64,000 nt of DNA from Sulfomarinibacter sp963741385 (GTDB taxonomy: Bacteria > Acidobacteriota > Thermoanaerobaculia > Thermoanaerobaculales > Sulfomarinibacteraceae): assembly GCA_963741385.1 (NCBI GenBank), contig CAVUHO010000010.1, positions 1,364,001 through 1,428,000 on the forward strand, written 5' to 3'. The position numbers were made by a program, and so were the translations under genes. A model generated the notes under the pieces. That model saw nothing but the letters and a program-made list of their open reading frames with translations, was not told where the DNA came from and searched no databases. This document shows positions 35,611 to 43,550 of the stretch, piece after piece. Numbering within the stretch: the stretch's first letter is position 1; each line of letters opens with the position of its first letter.

Positions 35611-35952
35611 ATGAAGAAGACATCTGATGATCATGTCGACGGCATCGTCCACGAGCTTCGCAGGGGGGTGCTGGTCCTCGCCATCCTCGGCCGCGTTGGC
35701 GAAGAGCAGTACGGCTACTCGCTGCGCGAAGACCTCCGCGTCAGCGGTCTCGACGTGCCGGAGGGAACGCTGTACCCCCTGCTGCGGCGGCTCGAAAGCC
35801 AGGGTCTGTTGGAGAGCCGTTGGCAGATGGGTGAGGGCCGGCCGCGCCGCTACTACCTTCGGACAGCGCTCGGCAGCACGACGCTGAAAAAACTCTCCCA
35901 GGAGTGGAATGGTCTGGTCGAGGTGATGGCAGAGCTGGTGGAGACACCATGA
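35611..35952 (+). CDS. PadR-family transcriptional regulator (113 aa)
   Basis: Winged-helix repressor: ILGRVGEEQYGYSLREDL, VPEGTLYPLLRRLESQGLL and RPRRYYLRT are the conserved PadR wing and recognition-helix motifs, with a C-terminal dimerisation helix (LSQEWNGLVEVMAEL). ATG 35611 is taken rather than GTG 35602. It precedes a HAAS-domain membrane protein, the common PadR-HAAS operon in which the regulator controls its own membrane partner. Confidence 0.93.
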   Translation: MKKTSDDHVDGIVHELRRGVLVLAILGRVGEEQYGYSLREDLRVSGLDVPEGTLYPLLRRLESQGLLESRWQMGEGRPRRYYLRTALGSTTLKKLSQEWNGLVEVMAELVETP

Positions 35953-35963
35953 AGGAGCACGCA

Positions 35964-36989
35964 ATGGATCTCATTGAACGGTATCTGGCGCAGGTGGGCC
36001 GCCGCCTGCCCGGCAGTGAACGCGAGGATGTGTTGACCGAGTTGCGGTCGTCGCTGGAAGACGGCCTCGAGGCCCGGATCACCGCCGGCGAAGACCCTCG
36101 GCAGGCCGCGGTCAAGTCGCTGCGGGAGCTCGGACCGCCGGATCTCCTGGCCGCGTCGTACATCGAGCGGCCGCGGTTTCTCGTCGGCCCTGAGCTCTAC
36201 CCGACCTTTGTCCGGGTGGTGGGCATCACCGTGGCCGCGGTCTCGGCGCTGCTGGTGTTTGCGGCCCTCGCGGGATCGCTTCGTGATCCGTCTTCCGATC
36301 TATTGAGCGCCCTCGGCGGGCTCACCGGGAACCTGGTGCAGTCGGCGATCGCGGTCTTCGGCTGGATTGCGATCGTGTTCTGGGCGGTCGAGCGGATGGG
36401 ACGGTCGCGTGCCGACGACAGACAGACATGGGACCCCGCCGCGCTGCCACCGGTCAATGACCCTGACCGCGTGTCACGGGCCGGGCTGGCGGTTGGGCTC
36501 TTTTTTCTGTCGGCGTTTCTGCTGGTCCTCAACGTCTTTCCGGACAAGATCGTGGCGCTGGTCGGTTTTGACGGCACGATCGCAGTCATGCCGCTGGTCG
36601 GCCCGGGTCTGCGGGCCGCTGCGCCCCTCATCACTCTGGTCCTCGGCGGCATGCTGGTGCTGCGTCTGGTGGTCCTCGTTCGTGGTCGCTGGAGCCGAAC
36701 TCTGAGGTGGATCGACCGCGGTCTCGACCTCCTCTGGATCGGGGTCCTGATCCGGCTCCTGCGGACGCCCGACCTGTTGGCCGCCGACATCGAGGTGGCC
36801 CGGGCCACGGGGTGGACGGCCGAACAGATCGCCACCTACACCGGGACCGTGGTGCCGGTGCTGCAGACCCTGCTCACGGTTGGACTCGCAGCGGCTCTCG
36901 TGGGTTGTGCCGTGGGGCTGATCGTCGGCATCGTCCGCCAGCTCAAACGGTCCTCCGTTTCGCCCCAGGTCACGATCGGAGCATCGTGA
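35964..36989 (+). CDS. HAAS-domain (DUF1700-type) membrane protein (341 aa)
   Basis: The N-terminal 70 residues (MDLIERYLAQVGRRLPGSE, EDVLTELRSSLEDGLEAR, LRELGPPDLLAASYI) are a HAAS signalling domain; about five membrane helices follow. ATG 35964 is chosen because AAGGAG lies 6 nt upstream; ATG 35949 overlaps the padR stop (ATGA) and is an alternative. These proteins are usually regulated by, and signal to, their PadR neighbour. The 3' end overlaps the convergent phosphopantetheinyl transferase by 20 bp. Confidence 0.88.
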   Translation: MDLIERYLAQVGRRLPGSEREDVLTELRSSLEDGLEARITAGEDPRQAAVKSLRELGPPDLLAASYIERPRFLVGPELYPTFVRVVGITVAAVSALLVFAALAGSLRDPSSDLLSALGGLTGNLVQSAIAVFGWIAIVFWAVERMGRSRADDRQTWDPAALPPVNDPDRVSRAGLAVGLFFLSAFLLVLNVFPDKIVALVGFDGTIAVMPLVGPGLRAAAPLITLVLGGMLVLRLVVLVRGRWSRTLRWIDRGLDLLWIGVLIRLLRTPDLLAADIEVARATGWTAEQIATYTGTVVPVLQTLLTVGLAAALVGCAVGLIVGIVRQLKRSSVSPQVTIGAS

Positions 36990-37671
36990 GCCGTTCCTGG
37001 TTGACGATCCGGCAGCCGCTGGCGTGCACCACCACCGAACACAGAAGGCTGTCGTCGATGTCCGCGGTCAGCAGGCTCCAACCTTCGTGGTGTTCGCGCA
37101 GCCGCCGCAGGTGCGGCTGTTTGCCGGAGCGGAAGTCGATTTCGACGTTGCGGAGCCCGCCGGGAAGACCGAGACCGACCGCTTTGAGGGCGGCTTCCTT
37201 GCAGGTCCAGAGGCGCAGGAGCGCGGCGTCGGCTTCCGTTTCAGGGAGGGCTGCCAGCTGTTCGAGTTCGCGATCGGTGCAGATCCGGCGGGCCAGCCGA
37301 TCGGGGTTGGGCAGGGAACGCAGACCCTCAACATCGACCCCGATCTCCTGGCGGGCCATGGCCACGACGACGGTGTCTCCGGAATCGCTGGCGTTGAAAA
37401 ACGGTGCGCCGGCCACGGCAGGTTTGCCGTGTTCGCCGTAGAAGAACTCGACGCGGGCCGGGTCGGTCGCCGTCGCCTGTCCGAGCAGGATGCGAAGAGC
37501 TGCGCGGGCGGCGACGAATCGGCGTGCAGCGTTCGGCACCCGGAAGCGGTCCGCGCGTTCCAGCTCTCGCGGATCGAGAAGGCGGCGCAGTGCCGTCACC
37601 TCCTCGTCGTTCACGTCGAGCGACGCCCACCACAGGTAGATCTCGCCGGGTGGGATGGCGAAGGCTGTCAT
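36970..37671 (-). CDS. 4'-phosphopantetheinyl transferase, Sfp type (233 aa)
   Basis: Transfers phosphopantetheine from CoA to carrier proteins. All family motifs are present: GKPAV, FFNASDSGD, IGVDVE (magnesium-binding Asp/Glu) and WTCKEAALKAVGLGL. Length 233 is typical. ATG 37671 is preceded by TAGAAT and a 6-nt gap on the minus strand without SD, a leaderless start. No PKS, NRPS or acyl-carrier gene is nearby, so the target is unknown. Confidence 0.94.
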   Translation of the reverse strand: MTAFAIPPGEIYLWWASLDVNDEEVTALRRLLDPRELERADRFRVPNAARRFVAARAALRILLGQATATDPARVEFFYGEHGKPAVAGAPFFNASDSGDTVVVAMARQEIGVDVEGLRSLPNPDRLARRICTDRELEQLAALPETEADAALLRLWTCKEAALKAVGLGLPGGLRNVEIDFRSGKQPHLRRLREHHEGWSLLTADIDDSLLCSVVVHASGCRIVNQERLTMLRS

Positions 37672-37842
37672 TCGAAGATTCTACCCGCTCCGCCGCGCAC
37701 AACCCCCCCACCCGGCAGCCGGGACGGCTGCCCCACAAAGGTAGACGCCGCCGGGGCCATTGGGGCACGCGGGGCACGCGTTCCGCGTGCCGGGTGAGTG
37801 GTGTGTGGTTGCGCATTTCTGAGAACTCCGGCCTGACGTGTC

Positions 37843-37898
37843 GGCGGGGGGCGGGTGGGAATTCAAAATTCAAAATTCAAAATTCAAAATTGAGAATT
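37843..37898 (+). repeat. G-rich tract plus capped 7-bp array
   Basis: G-rich 37843-37859 runs straight into four AATTCAA units and the AATTGAGAATT cap (37860-37898). The cap is next to the thioesterase promoter: TACTCT (37907-37912) begins 8 bases later, and repeat-derived TTCAAA at 37883-37888 lies 18 bases before it. Confidence 0.85.
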
Positions 37899-37906
37899 CC
37901 CCCTGC

Positions 37907-37912
37907 TACTCT
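37907..37912 (+). promoter_or_regulatory. Leaderless -10 element
   Basis: TACTCT then 6 nt then ATG 37919; TTCAAA of the adjacent repeat is 18 bases upstream and could act as a -35. Confidence 0.5.
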
Positions 37913-37918
37913 TGCGCT

Positions 37919-38341
37919 ATGGAAGAGTTTCCGTTCTCGTGTTCGATCCAGGTGCGGTGGCGCGATCTCGATGCCTTCGCCCACGTCAACAACGCGACCT
38001 TTGCGACCTACCTGGAAATCGCGCGGACCGCGGTCTGGCATGAGCACTTCGGCGGGCGCGAGGCGATGGACATTTCGTTCTTTGTAAGAAACCTCACGAT
38101 TGACTACAAAAGACCGGTGGCTCTCTACGACAAAGTTCAGGTGTGGCTGCGGGTGGGTGAGATCCGCGGCGCCTCCTTCACCTTCGAGTACGTCGTCGAG
38201 GCCAACGGAGAGGTCGCCGCCGAGGCGATGACGCGCCTGGCCTCGGTCGACAACACCACCGGCCGGCCGGTACGGATGTCGCCGGAAATGCGCGCGAAGT
38301 TGGAGAAGCTGCAGGTTCAAGGTGCTTCTGACGTGCCTTGA
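37919..38341 (+). CDS. Hotdog-fold acyl-CoA thioesterase, YbgC/4HBT type (140 aa)
   Basis: The active-site motif WRDLDAFAHVNNATFATYLEIAR carries the Asp/His-Val-Asn-Asn core of 4-hydroxybenzoyl-CoA thioesterase-like enzymes; VRNLTIDYKRPVALYDKV follows as expected. Hydrolyses an acyl-CoA thioester; chain unknown. Start ATG 37919 is leaderless. The gene is a lone cassette between two copies of the capped 7-bp array in the same orientation (37860 and 38512). Confidence 0.92.
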   Translation: MEEFPFSCSIQVRWRDLDAFAHVNNATFATYLEIARTAVWHEHFGGREAMDISFFVRNLTIDYKRPVALYDKVQVWLRVGEIRGASFTFEYVVEANGEVAAEAMTRLASVDNTTGRPVRMSPEMRAKLEKLQVQGASDVP

Positions 38342-38350
38342 CTTTCCCAG

Positions 38351-38456
38351 CGCGCTTCCCGAGAGGAGCCACCTTCAACATTGTTGGCCCGAATCAACCT
38401 ACCGGCGTGAATGTTCGTGCGTCCAACAATATTGAAAATGGCACCTCCGCCGCACG
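38351..38456. repeat. 106-bp imperfect palindrome, copy A
   Basis: Left arm GAGCCACCTTCAACATTGTT and right arm AACAATATTGAAAATGGCAC fold into a hairpin of about 26 bp with few mismatches and a loop of about 32 nt. The same 106-bp length and ends recur at 54048-54153. Lies in a 204-base convergent gap, followed directly by the hairpin/G-rich/7-bp composite. Confidence 0.85.
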
Positions 38457-38460
38457 AGCT

Positions 38461-38543
38461 CCACCCACCCTGAGCACTCGGGCGTTTCTTATCGGTGGGA
38501 GGGCGGGCGGGAATTCAAAATTCAAAATTCAAAATTGAGAATT
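38461..38543 (+). repeat. Hairpin/G-quadruplex element plus capped 7-bp array
   Basis: CCACCCACCCTGAGCACTCG begins the element; GGGAGGGCGGGCGGG at 38497-38511 is a canonical four-run G-quadruplex motif; three AATTCAA units and the cap AATTGAGAATT follow (38512-38543), ending 2 bases before the stop of the minus-strand 589-residue gene. Confidence 0.87.
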
Positions 38544-38545
38544 TC

Positions 38546-40315
38546 TCAGCCCATCTCCAGCCACTCGAACCACAGGGGGTGCTCGACCTTGTACCAGTCG
38601 AGCACCATCCGAATCAGCTCTTTCTTGTCGTGCGCCAAAACCGATTCATCGACCTTGTCGAAGTCGATCCTCATGTGGTCGTTCGGCAGGTAGGAGATGG
38701 CCTCCGAACACAGGGTCTGCAGCTCGTTGCGGATCCGGCCGGAGTCGGAGATCTTGACCGCGCGATCACGGTAGTCCTGACCACCGTAGAAGCGGTCGAG
38801 CAGTGGCGAAAAAACCATCTTCATTTCTTCGATGGGCTCCATGAGCCGCAGTTCGAGGGTGACATCGATCATGCCGCGGCGGGTCGCGGCGCGGGTGGTG
38901 ACCCGGTAGCGGTCCTCCGCGACCTGCTCCACGCCATCGCACCCGGTGTAGGGATCGGGCAGCATGTAGCTTGCCAGGGCGAGAACCCGCCACTCCTTGA
39001 GGGGGAAGAAATCGTCAGCGGTAAGGGTCGCCCGGTCCACCGGCATCAGAGCCTCGCGAGCGGATCGGAGGCTGTCTCGATAGTCGTCGACCATTTCGGA
39101 GGCGACCTCGGTGCCGAGAGTGGCGGAGAGCTGCGCCGCGAAGTCCTCCGCGTCGGGGTCGAGGGCAACCACCAAACGTTCGCGATTGGCGGGCGCCTTG
39201 AAGCTTGACGAGAACAGGGTCATCGAGCTGGCAAGGTCGAGGATCGGATCGAGGCTGGCGGCTTGCATCGCTTCCGCGGAGGCGGCATAGCCGTCACAGA
39301 TGAAGAGGTGGGTCGCGCCGTTCTCGTCCTCCCAGGGACCGACCCTAAAGACAGGTGCGTAGGTTCCCGACTCGGTGAAGACCGGAATGCCGGTGCCGGG
39401 CATCTCCCACCCGTCCTCAACAAGGTGTACGCCGAGGTCCCGCCACTCGGCCCACAGAGCACTGAGGCGGTGGTCGCGGCTCTTGCCGCCGAGGGTCCAG
39501 ACGTGGACCCTTTCCGGTGTGATTCCGGGATAGGCTTCGCAGATGGCCGCCAGGACCTTGGCCCGTGGGGTCCGGTAGTCGATGAGGACCGAGTTGCCGG
39601 CGGCCTCGTCCATCACTCTTTGCGGGAGGATGAGATTGCCCATGTAGCCCTCGTAGGGACGGGCCACCTTGAGCGGCTGGTCGAAGAGGTGGAGCACCGT
39701 CATCGGCCCGGTCGGGCTGCCTTTGGCGAATCTCGACGTGTTCTCCAGGGTGTCGACTGCGGCACCCCAGATGGTGATCCCGGCGGTCTGCAGATCGGAC
39801 CAGAACTGGGGCCACTCGTAGGCCGGGTCGTTGACCAGACGGTGGACGCGGCGGTCGAGGAACCGCGCGACCTGGGGCCGCGCATAGACCCGGCCAAAAC
39901 CGAGCAGGGGGTTGGAGCCCATTTCCGGTGTTTCTCCGGCCTTCGGCATCAGGCCCTCACCGAGCGAGATCATCACGGCGTGGTTTTCGGGGAGGCTGCG
40001 GGTGAGATACCAGAGGGCCTCGGACAGGGCGTAGGCCGAAACGGCGTCAGCGTCCTTTTTGACCCGGTTGATGCCGGCCTTGTCGAGGCCGGCGCCTTCG
40101 CCCCAGCGGCCGAAGAGTCGGGTGCCGAGGGCGGTGACCGCGGCGGCCACCACGAAGGCTCGTTCGAGCGAGCCGCCGACGAATGACAGGTCCCGGGTTT
40201 CCGAGGTGTTGACGAACTCGATCTCCACGTCCTCCAACCACAGGTGGAAACGACCGAGGACTGCCCGTGTGTCGAACGCCCACTGTGATATGCGGTTGCG
40301 CCGATCCATATTCAT
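38546..40315 (-). CDS. Conserved-looking cytoplasmic protein of unknown function (589 aa)
   Basis: ATG 40315 has AGGGAG 8 nt upstream; GTG 40324 and ATG 40309 are alternatives. No signal peptide or membrane helix. Composition is that of a folded, mildly acidic enzyme with Trp-rich segments (YLTRSLPENHAVMISLGEGLMP, FWSDLQTAGITIWGAAVDTLEN, HLFDQPLKVARPYEGYMGN, VWTLGGKSRDHRLSALWAEW). I recognise no catalytic signature or family. The upstream minus-strand neighbours are nucleotide-sugar enzymes with a 34-base gap, so it may be co-transcribed with them, but function cannot be assigned. Confidence 0.85.
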   Translation of the reverse strand: MNMDRRNRISQWAFDTRAVLGRFHLWLEDVEIEFVNTSETRDLSFVGGSLERAFVVAAAVTALGTRLFGRWGEGAGLDKAGINRVKKDADAVSAYALSEALWYLTRSLPENHAVMISLGEGLMPKAGETPEMGSNPLLGFGRVYARPQVARFLDRRVHRLVNDPAYEWPQFWSDLQTAGITIWGAAVDTLENTSRFAKGSPTGPMTVLHLFDQPLKVARPYEGYMGNLILPQRVMDEAAGNSVLIDYRTPRAKVLAAICEAYPGITPERVHVWTLGGKSRDHRLSALWAEWRDLGVHLVEDGWEMPGTGIPVFTESGTYAPVFRVGPWEDENGATHLFICDGYAASAEAMQAASLDPILDLASSMTLFSSSFKAPANRERLVVALDPDAEDFAAQLSATLGTEVASEMVDDYRDSLRSAREALMPVDRATLTADDFFPLKEWRVLALASYMLPDPYTGCDGVEQVAEDRYRVTTRAATRRGMIDVTLELRLMEPIEEMKMVFSPLLDRFYGGQDYRDRAVKISDSGRIRNELQTLCSEAISYLPNDHMRIDFDKVDESVLAHDKKELIRMVLDWYKVEHPLWFEWLEMG

Positions 40316-40349
40316 CAGAAGCACTCCCTGGTTTGACTATTTCATGGTT

Positions 40350-41327
40350 CTACGGAGGGATCGAGTTCGTTTTTTCGGTTTGTTCGACCTGGGACCGCCA
40401 CCAGTCGAGAAGGTCGGCAAGCGTCTGTTCGAACGGGATCGCCGGTTGCCACCCGGTGTCCGCAACAAACCGCGAGTTGTCCGCCACCAGGCAGTCGATA
40501 TCGGCCGGACGCAGTCGATCCGGATCCACCCGGGTCTCAATCTCGGCTTCGGAGAGGGCGATGAGCTGATCGAGCACCTCGCGGATGCTGACGCCGCGGC
40601 CGCTGCCGACGTTGTAGGCCTCGCCGGGCCGCCCACGGTCGGCCGCCGCCCAGTACGCGCGTGCGATGTCGCGAACGTCGGAGAAATCACGGATCGGGTC
40701 GAGATTGCCGACCGTCACGACAGGTGGATCGAGACCGCGCTCGATGCGCGCGATCTGACGGGCGAAGCCGGATGCGGCGAACTGCGGCGGGCGGCCGGGG
40801 CCGGTATGCGGAAAGAGGCGCAGGCGGACAGTCGGCAGCTTGAATCCGCGATAGTACTGTCCCGCGATGAGATCCTGCGCTGCCTTGCTCGTGGCGTAGG
40901 GCGAGATCGGGTTCAACGGGGAGTCCTCACGGATCGGTTGGTCCTCGGCGGCAACGGCGCCGTAGATCTCGGCTGATGTGGCTACCACCACCGTCGGATC
41001 GAGGTCGAGGGACCGCAGGGCCTCGAGCAGATTGAGAGTGCCGATGGCGTTGACCTGAAAGGAACGGTCGGGTTGTTGCCACGAACTGGCCACCGAGGTC
41101 GCGCCGGCGAGGTGGAGGACCACATCGGGCCGCATCTGTTCGAGGCTCCGGGCGAGTGACGAGGGGAGGGTGAGGTCGCCCATCAACGGGTGGACCGCGG
41201 CCGGTATCTGGGCCGGATCTTCTTCCCACACCAGACCCCAGATCTCCCCTTCGGGAACCGCGCTTCGCAGGTGGTTCACGAGGTGGCGACCCACAAACCC
41301 GGTGACTCCGGTGATCAGGATCTTCAT
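40350..41327 (-). CDS. Extended SDR nucleotide-sugar enzyme, GDP-6-deoxy-mannose reductase-like (325 aa)
   Basis: Extended short-chain dehydrogenase with the NAD(P) motif TGVTGFVGRHL, YxxxK active site (SPYATSKAAQDL) and the segment GNLDPIRDFSDVRDIARAYW, which is typical of RMD/GDP-mannose 4,6-dehydratase relatives. The probable product is GDP-rhamnose or a related deoxyhexose. ATG 41327 overlaps the rmlD stop by ATGA. With rmlD it supplies activated deoxysugars, presumably for the glycosyltransferases at 10-30 kb. Confidence 0.85.
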   Translation of the reverse strand: MKILITGVTGFVGRHLVNHLRSAVPEGEIWGLVWEEDPAQIPAAVHPLMGDLTLPSSLARSLEQMRPDVVLHLAGATSVASSWQQPDRSFQVNAIGTLNLLEALRSLDLDPTVVVATSAEIYGAVAAEDQPIREDSPLNPISPYATSKAAQDLIAGQYYRGFKLPTVRLRLFPHTGPGRPPQFAASGFARQIARIERGLDPPVVTVGNLDPIRDFSDVRDIARAYWAAADRGRPGEAYNVGSGRGVSIREVLDQLIALSEAEIETRVDPDRLRPADIDCLVADNSRFVADTGWQPAIPFEQTLADLLDWWRSQVEQTEKTNSIPP

Positions 41328-42181
41328 GTTTGCTCCAGATAGCGGTGAAGACCGTCCTGCCAGGGCGGCATCGGCCGGCCGAGCGCTGCCTCGAGCCGGT
41401 TGGTGTCCAATACCGAATACGCAGGTCTGGGCGCCGGTCTCGGGACCTCGCCGGTGGCGACCGGCACCACCGTGACGGCGGCCCCCAGAAGGCGGGCGAT
41501 TTCCGCCGCGAACCCGTGCCAGGTCGTGCTCCCGGAGTTGACCGCGTGCAGGGTGCCGGTCGAGCCGGCGGCGGCGAGGTCGAGCACGGCATCTGCGAGG
41601 TCGTCGCAGAACGTGGGGCAGCCGCGCTGGTCCGCAACCACCTTGAGGCTGGGCGTGCCGGCGTCGATCTGGGCGCGGATGGCTTCGACGAAGTTGCGGC
41701 CGCCACGGCCGTAGAGCCAGGCGGTCCGTACCACCAGGTGGCGGTCGGCGGTCCGGGCGAGTTCTTCGCCGCGAAGTTTTGAGCGGCCGTAGGCGCTGGT
41801 GGGCGCCACCGCGTCCTCTTCCCTGTACGGACGAGTCGCGTCGCCGGGAAAGACGTAGTCGGTGGAGATCTGGATCAGCAGTGCGTCGACTTCGTTACAG
41901 GCCGCCGCCAGGTTGCCGACGGCGAGACCGTTGACTGCCGTCGCCAGTTCTTGGTTTGTTTCGCAGTCGTCGACGGCGGTGAACGCCGCAGTATTGACCA
42001 CCACCGACGGACGGGCGTCCACGATCCACCGCCTGACGGCGCGGGCGTCGCAGATGTCGAGGGTGTCGAGATCGCGCCCCTCGGCCGCGACCCCGCGGTC
42101 AGCGCACACTGCAATCAGGCTCCGCCCCAGTTGGCCGTGCGAACCGGTGATGAAGATATTCTGCGGCGTTCTCCCGGCCAT
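41324..42181 (-). CDS. rmlD: dTDP-4-dehydrorhamnose reductase (285 aa)
   Basis: Last step of dTDP-L-rhamnose synthesis. Motifs: ITGSHGQLGRSL (NADPH), VVNTAAFTAVDDCE, ISTDYVFPGDATRPYREEDA and YGRSKLRGEE (Y-x3-K). ATG 42181 is preceded by TACCAT and a 7-nt gap on the minus strand without SD, consistent with leaderless translation. rmlA, rmlB and rmlC are not in the window. Confidence 0.93.
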   Translation of the reverse strand: MAGRTPQNIFITGSHGQLGRSLIAVCADRGVAAEGRDLDTLDICDARAVRRWIVDARPSVVVNTAAFTAVDDCETNQELATAVNGLAVGNLAAACNEVDALLIQISTDYVFPGDATRPYREEDAVAPTSAYGRSKLRGEELARTADRHLVVRTAWLYGRGGRNFVEAIRAQIDAGTPSLKVVADQRGCPTFCDDLADAVLDLAAAGSTGTLHAVNSGSTTWHGFAAEIARLLGAAVTVVPVATGEVPRPAPRPAYSVLDTNRLEAALGRPMPPWQDGLHRYLEQT

Positions 42182-42279
42182 GCCGCGGATGGTAGCAGAC
42201 CAGCCGGCATGCCGAAGAGCGCCGGAAGTGGAATACGATAGCCTCTGCGGCGATTGCCTCGTGCAGGGGAGACCGATCC

Positions 42280-42939
42280 ATGACAGAAATAGTTTCACTC
42301 GACAGCAACAAAGTGAACGGCGAGGCGGTGGCGGCGCACGGCGACAACTCGATCCCGAGCGGCGACGATGATCGGATCGTGAGCGCGGTGGCGGAGCACA
42401 TGGCGGCGATCATGACCGAGTTCAACCTCGATCTCACCGATCCCAACTACAAGCGCACACCCGAACGGGTCGCCAAGATGTACCTGGAGATGTTCCACGG
42501 TCTCCGCGAGGGCGCCGAACCCGCAGTGACGACCTTTCCCAACGACGAGGGCTACCACCACATGGTGATCGAGAGGGAGATCCCCTTTTACTCGATGTGC
42601 GCCCACCACTTCGTACCATTTTATGGCCACGCCCACATCGCCTACATTCCGGAATCGGAGGTGGTCGGTCTCTCGAAGCTGCCGCGGATCCTCGAGTTCT
42701 ACGCCAAACGGCCGCAGATGCAGGAGCGTCTGACCGAACAGGTGGCGGAGTTCCTGTGGTCGAGACTGAAGCCCCAGGGCGTCATGGTGGTGATCGAGGC
42801 CCGGCACCTCTGCGTCGAAATGCGGGGCGTCAAAAAGGCCGGCGCGCTGACCACGACCTCGGCCCTCAGGGGTTGTTTCGCGGATCGACTGGTTCGGGAG
42901 GAATTCCTGGCCCTGCTCAGACGTCAGACCAGCTGGTAA
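42280..42939 (+). CDS. folE: GTP cyclohydrolase I
   Basis: Makes 7,8-dihydroneopterin triphosphate from GTP, first step of tetrahydrofolate (or queuosine) synthesis. Zinc ligands are visible as Cys107 and His110 in YSMCAHHFVPF and Cys178 in RHLCVEMRGV; KLPRILEFYAKRPQMQERLT is the conserved helix. Length 219 is normal. AGGGGAG precedes ATG 42280. Divergent from rmlD. Confidence 0.96.
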   Translation: MTEIVSLDSNKVNGEAVAAHGDNSIPSGDDDRIVSAVAEHMAAIMTEFNLDLTDPNYKRTPERVAKMYLEMFHGLREGAEPAVTTFPNDEGYHHMVIEREIPFYSMCAHHFVPFYGHAHIAYIPESEVVGLSKLPRILEFYAKRPQMQERLTEQVAEFLWSRLKPQGVMVVIEARHLCVEMRGVKKAGALTTTSALRGCFADRLVREEFLALLRRQTSW

Positions 42940-42954
42940 GAGTTCGCGCCAGAG

Positions 42955-43428
42955 CTACCGGGAGACCTCGAAAAACAGGTAGACCTTCCTGGTGGCCTCG
43001 AGCACCGACCCGGCGATCTTGGGCTTCTGGACCTCTTCCCTGAGCCGGCCCCGGCCGGCCCCGATCTTCTCGAGTTCGAGCCGTTCGAGTTTGGTTCCGT
43101 TTTCGTCTTCGAGCAGGACAATCACCTGCACGTCGGCGCTATCTCCGTTGTTGAGGACGTCGACCTCGACCGTCACCGGAACCGGTTTCGCCGACTCGTA
43201 CTCGCGATCGCTCCTCGGCCGGATGGAAAAGCGAATCCAGCGCACGCCGTCCACCGCCACCAGCGGTCGCAGGTCGGTGCCGATGCGGTAGTCGAATTCC
43301 CCTTGAAACGGGTTGTCAACCGCCGCGTAGTCGGCATCCTGGGCCGCCGCCGAAGGGGTGATGAAGGACCACGCGATCAGGGCCGCAGCCATGATCGCTC
43401 CACTGTGGGAATGTTGTAACGACCTCAT
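42955..43428 (-). CDS. Exported protein of unknown function (157 aa)
   Basis: ATG 43428 follows AGGTG; GTG 43437 is the alternative. A signal peptide ends near SAAAQ. The mature part is beta-rich (VRWIRFSIRPRSD, VPVTVEVDVLNNGDSADVQVIVLLEDENG), like an Ig-type or DUF-type periplasmic domain. It ends in a helical charged segment. A consensus TATAAT with TG extension lies at 43457-43452. Immediately downstream of the CsgG-family gene on the same strand, separated by that gene's terminator; a shared envelope role is possible. Confidence 0.75.
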   Translation of the reverse strand: MRSLQHSHSGAIMAAALIAWSFITPSAAAQDADYAAVDNPFQGEFDYRIGTDLRPLVAVDGVRWIRFSIRPRSDREYESAKPVPVTVEVDVLNNGDSADVQVIVLLEDENGTKLERLELEKIGAGRGRLREEVQKPKIAGSVLEATRKVYLFFEVSR

Positions 43429-43451
43429 CTTGAACACCTGACTACCGGCGA

Positions 43452-43457
43452 ATTATA
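43452..43457 (-). promoter_or_regulatory. Extended -10 promoter
   Basis: TGTATAAT (minus strand) 23 nt before ATG 43428; the -35 region coincides with the upstream terminator stem and is poor. Confidence 0.5.
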
Positions 43458-43470
43458 CACGCGTCGCAGC

Positions 43471-43503
43471 AGAAAAGGCCACGGCGCCGGATGCGCCGTG
43501 GCC
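43471..43503 (-). terminator. Rho-independent terminator of the CsgG-family gene
   Basis: Perfect 11-bp stem GGCCACGGCGC / GCGCCGTGGCC with a 5-base loop followed by TTTTCT on the minus strand, 48 bases after the stop. Confidence 0.9.
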
Positions 43504-43550
43504 CGAATGTTGTTCACGCCAGTCGAGATGCCGCCGTTGGTCCGCGGGGC

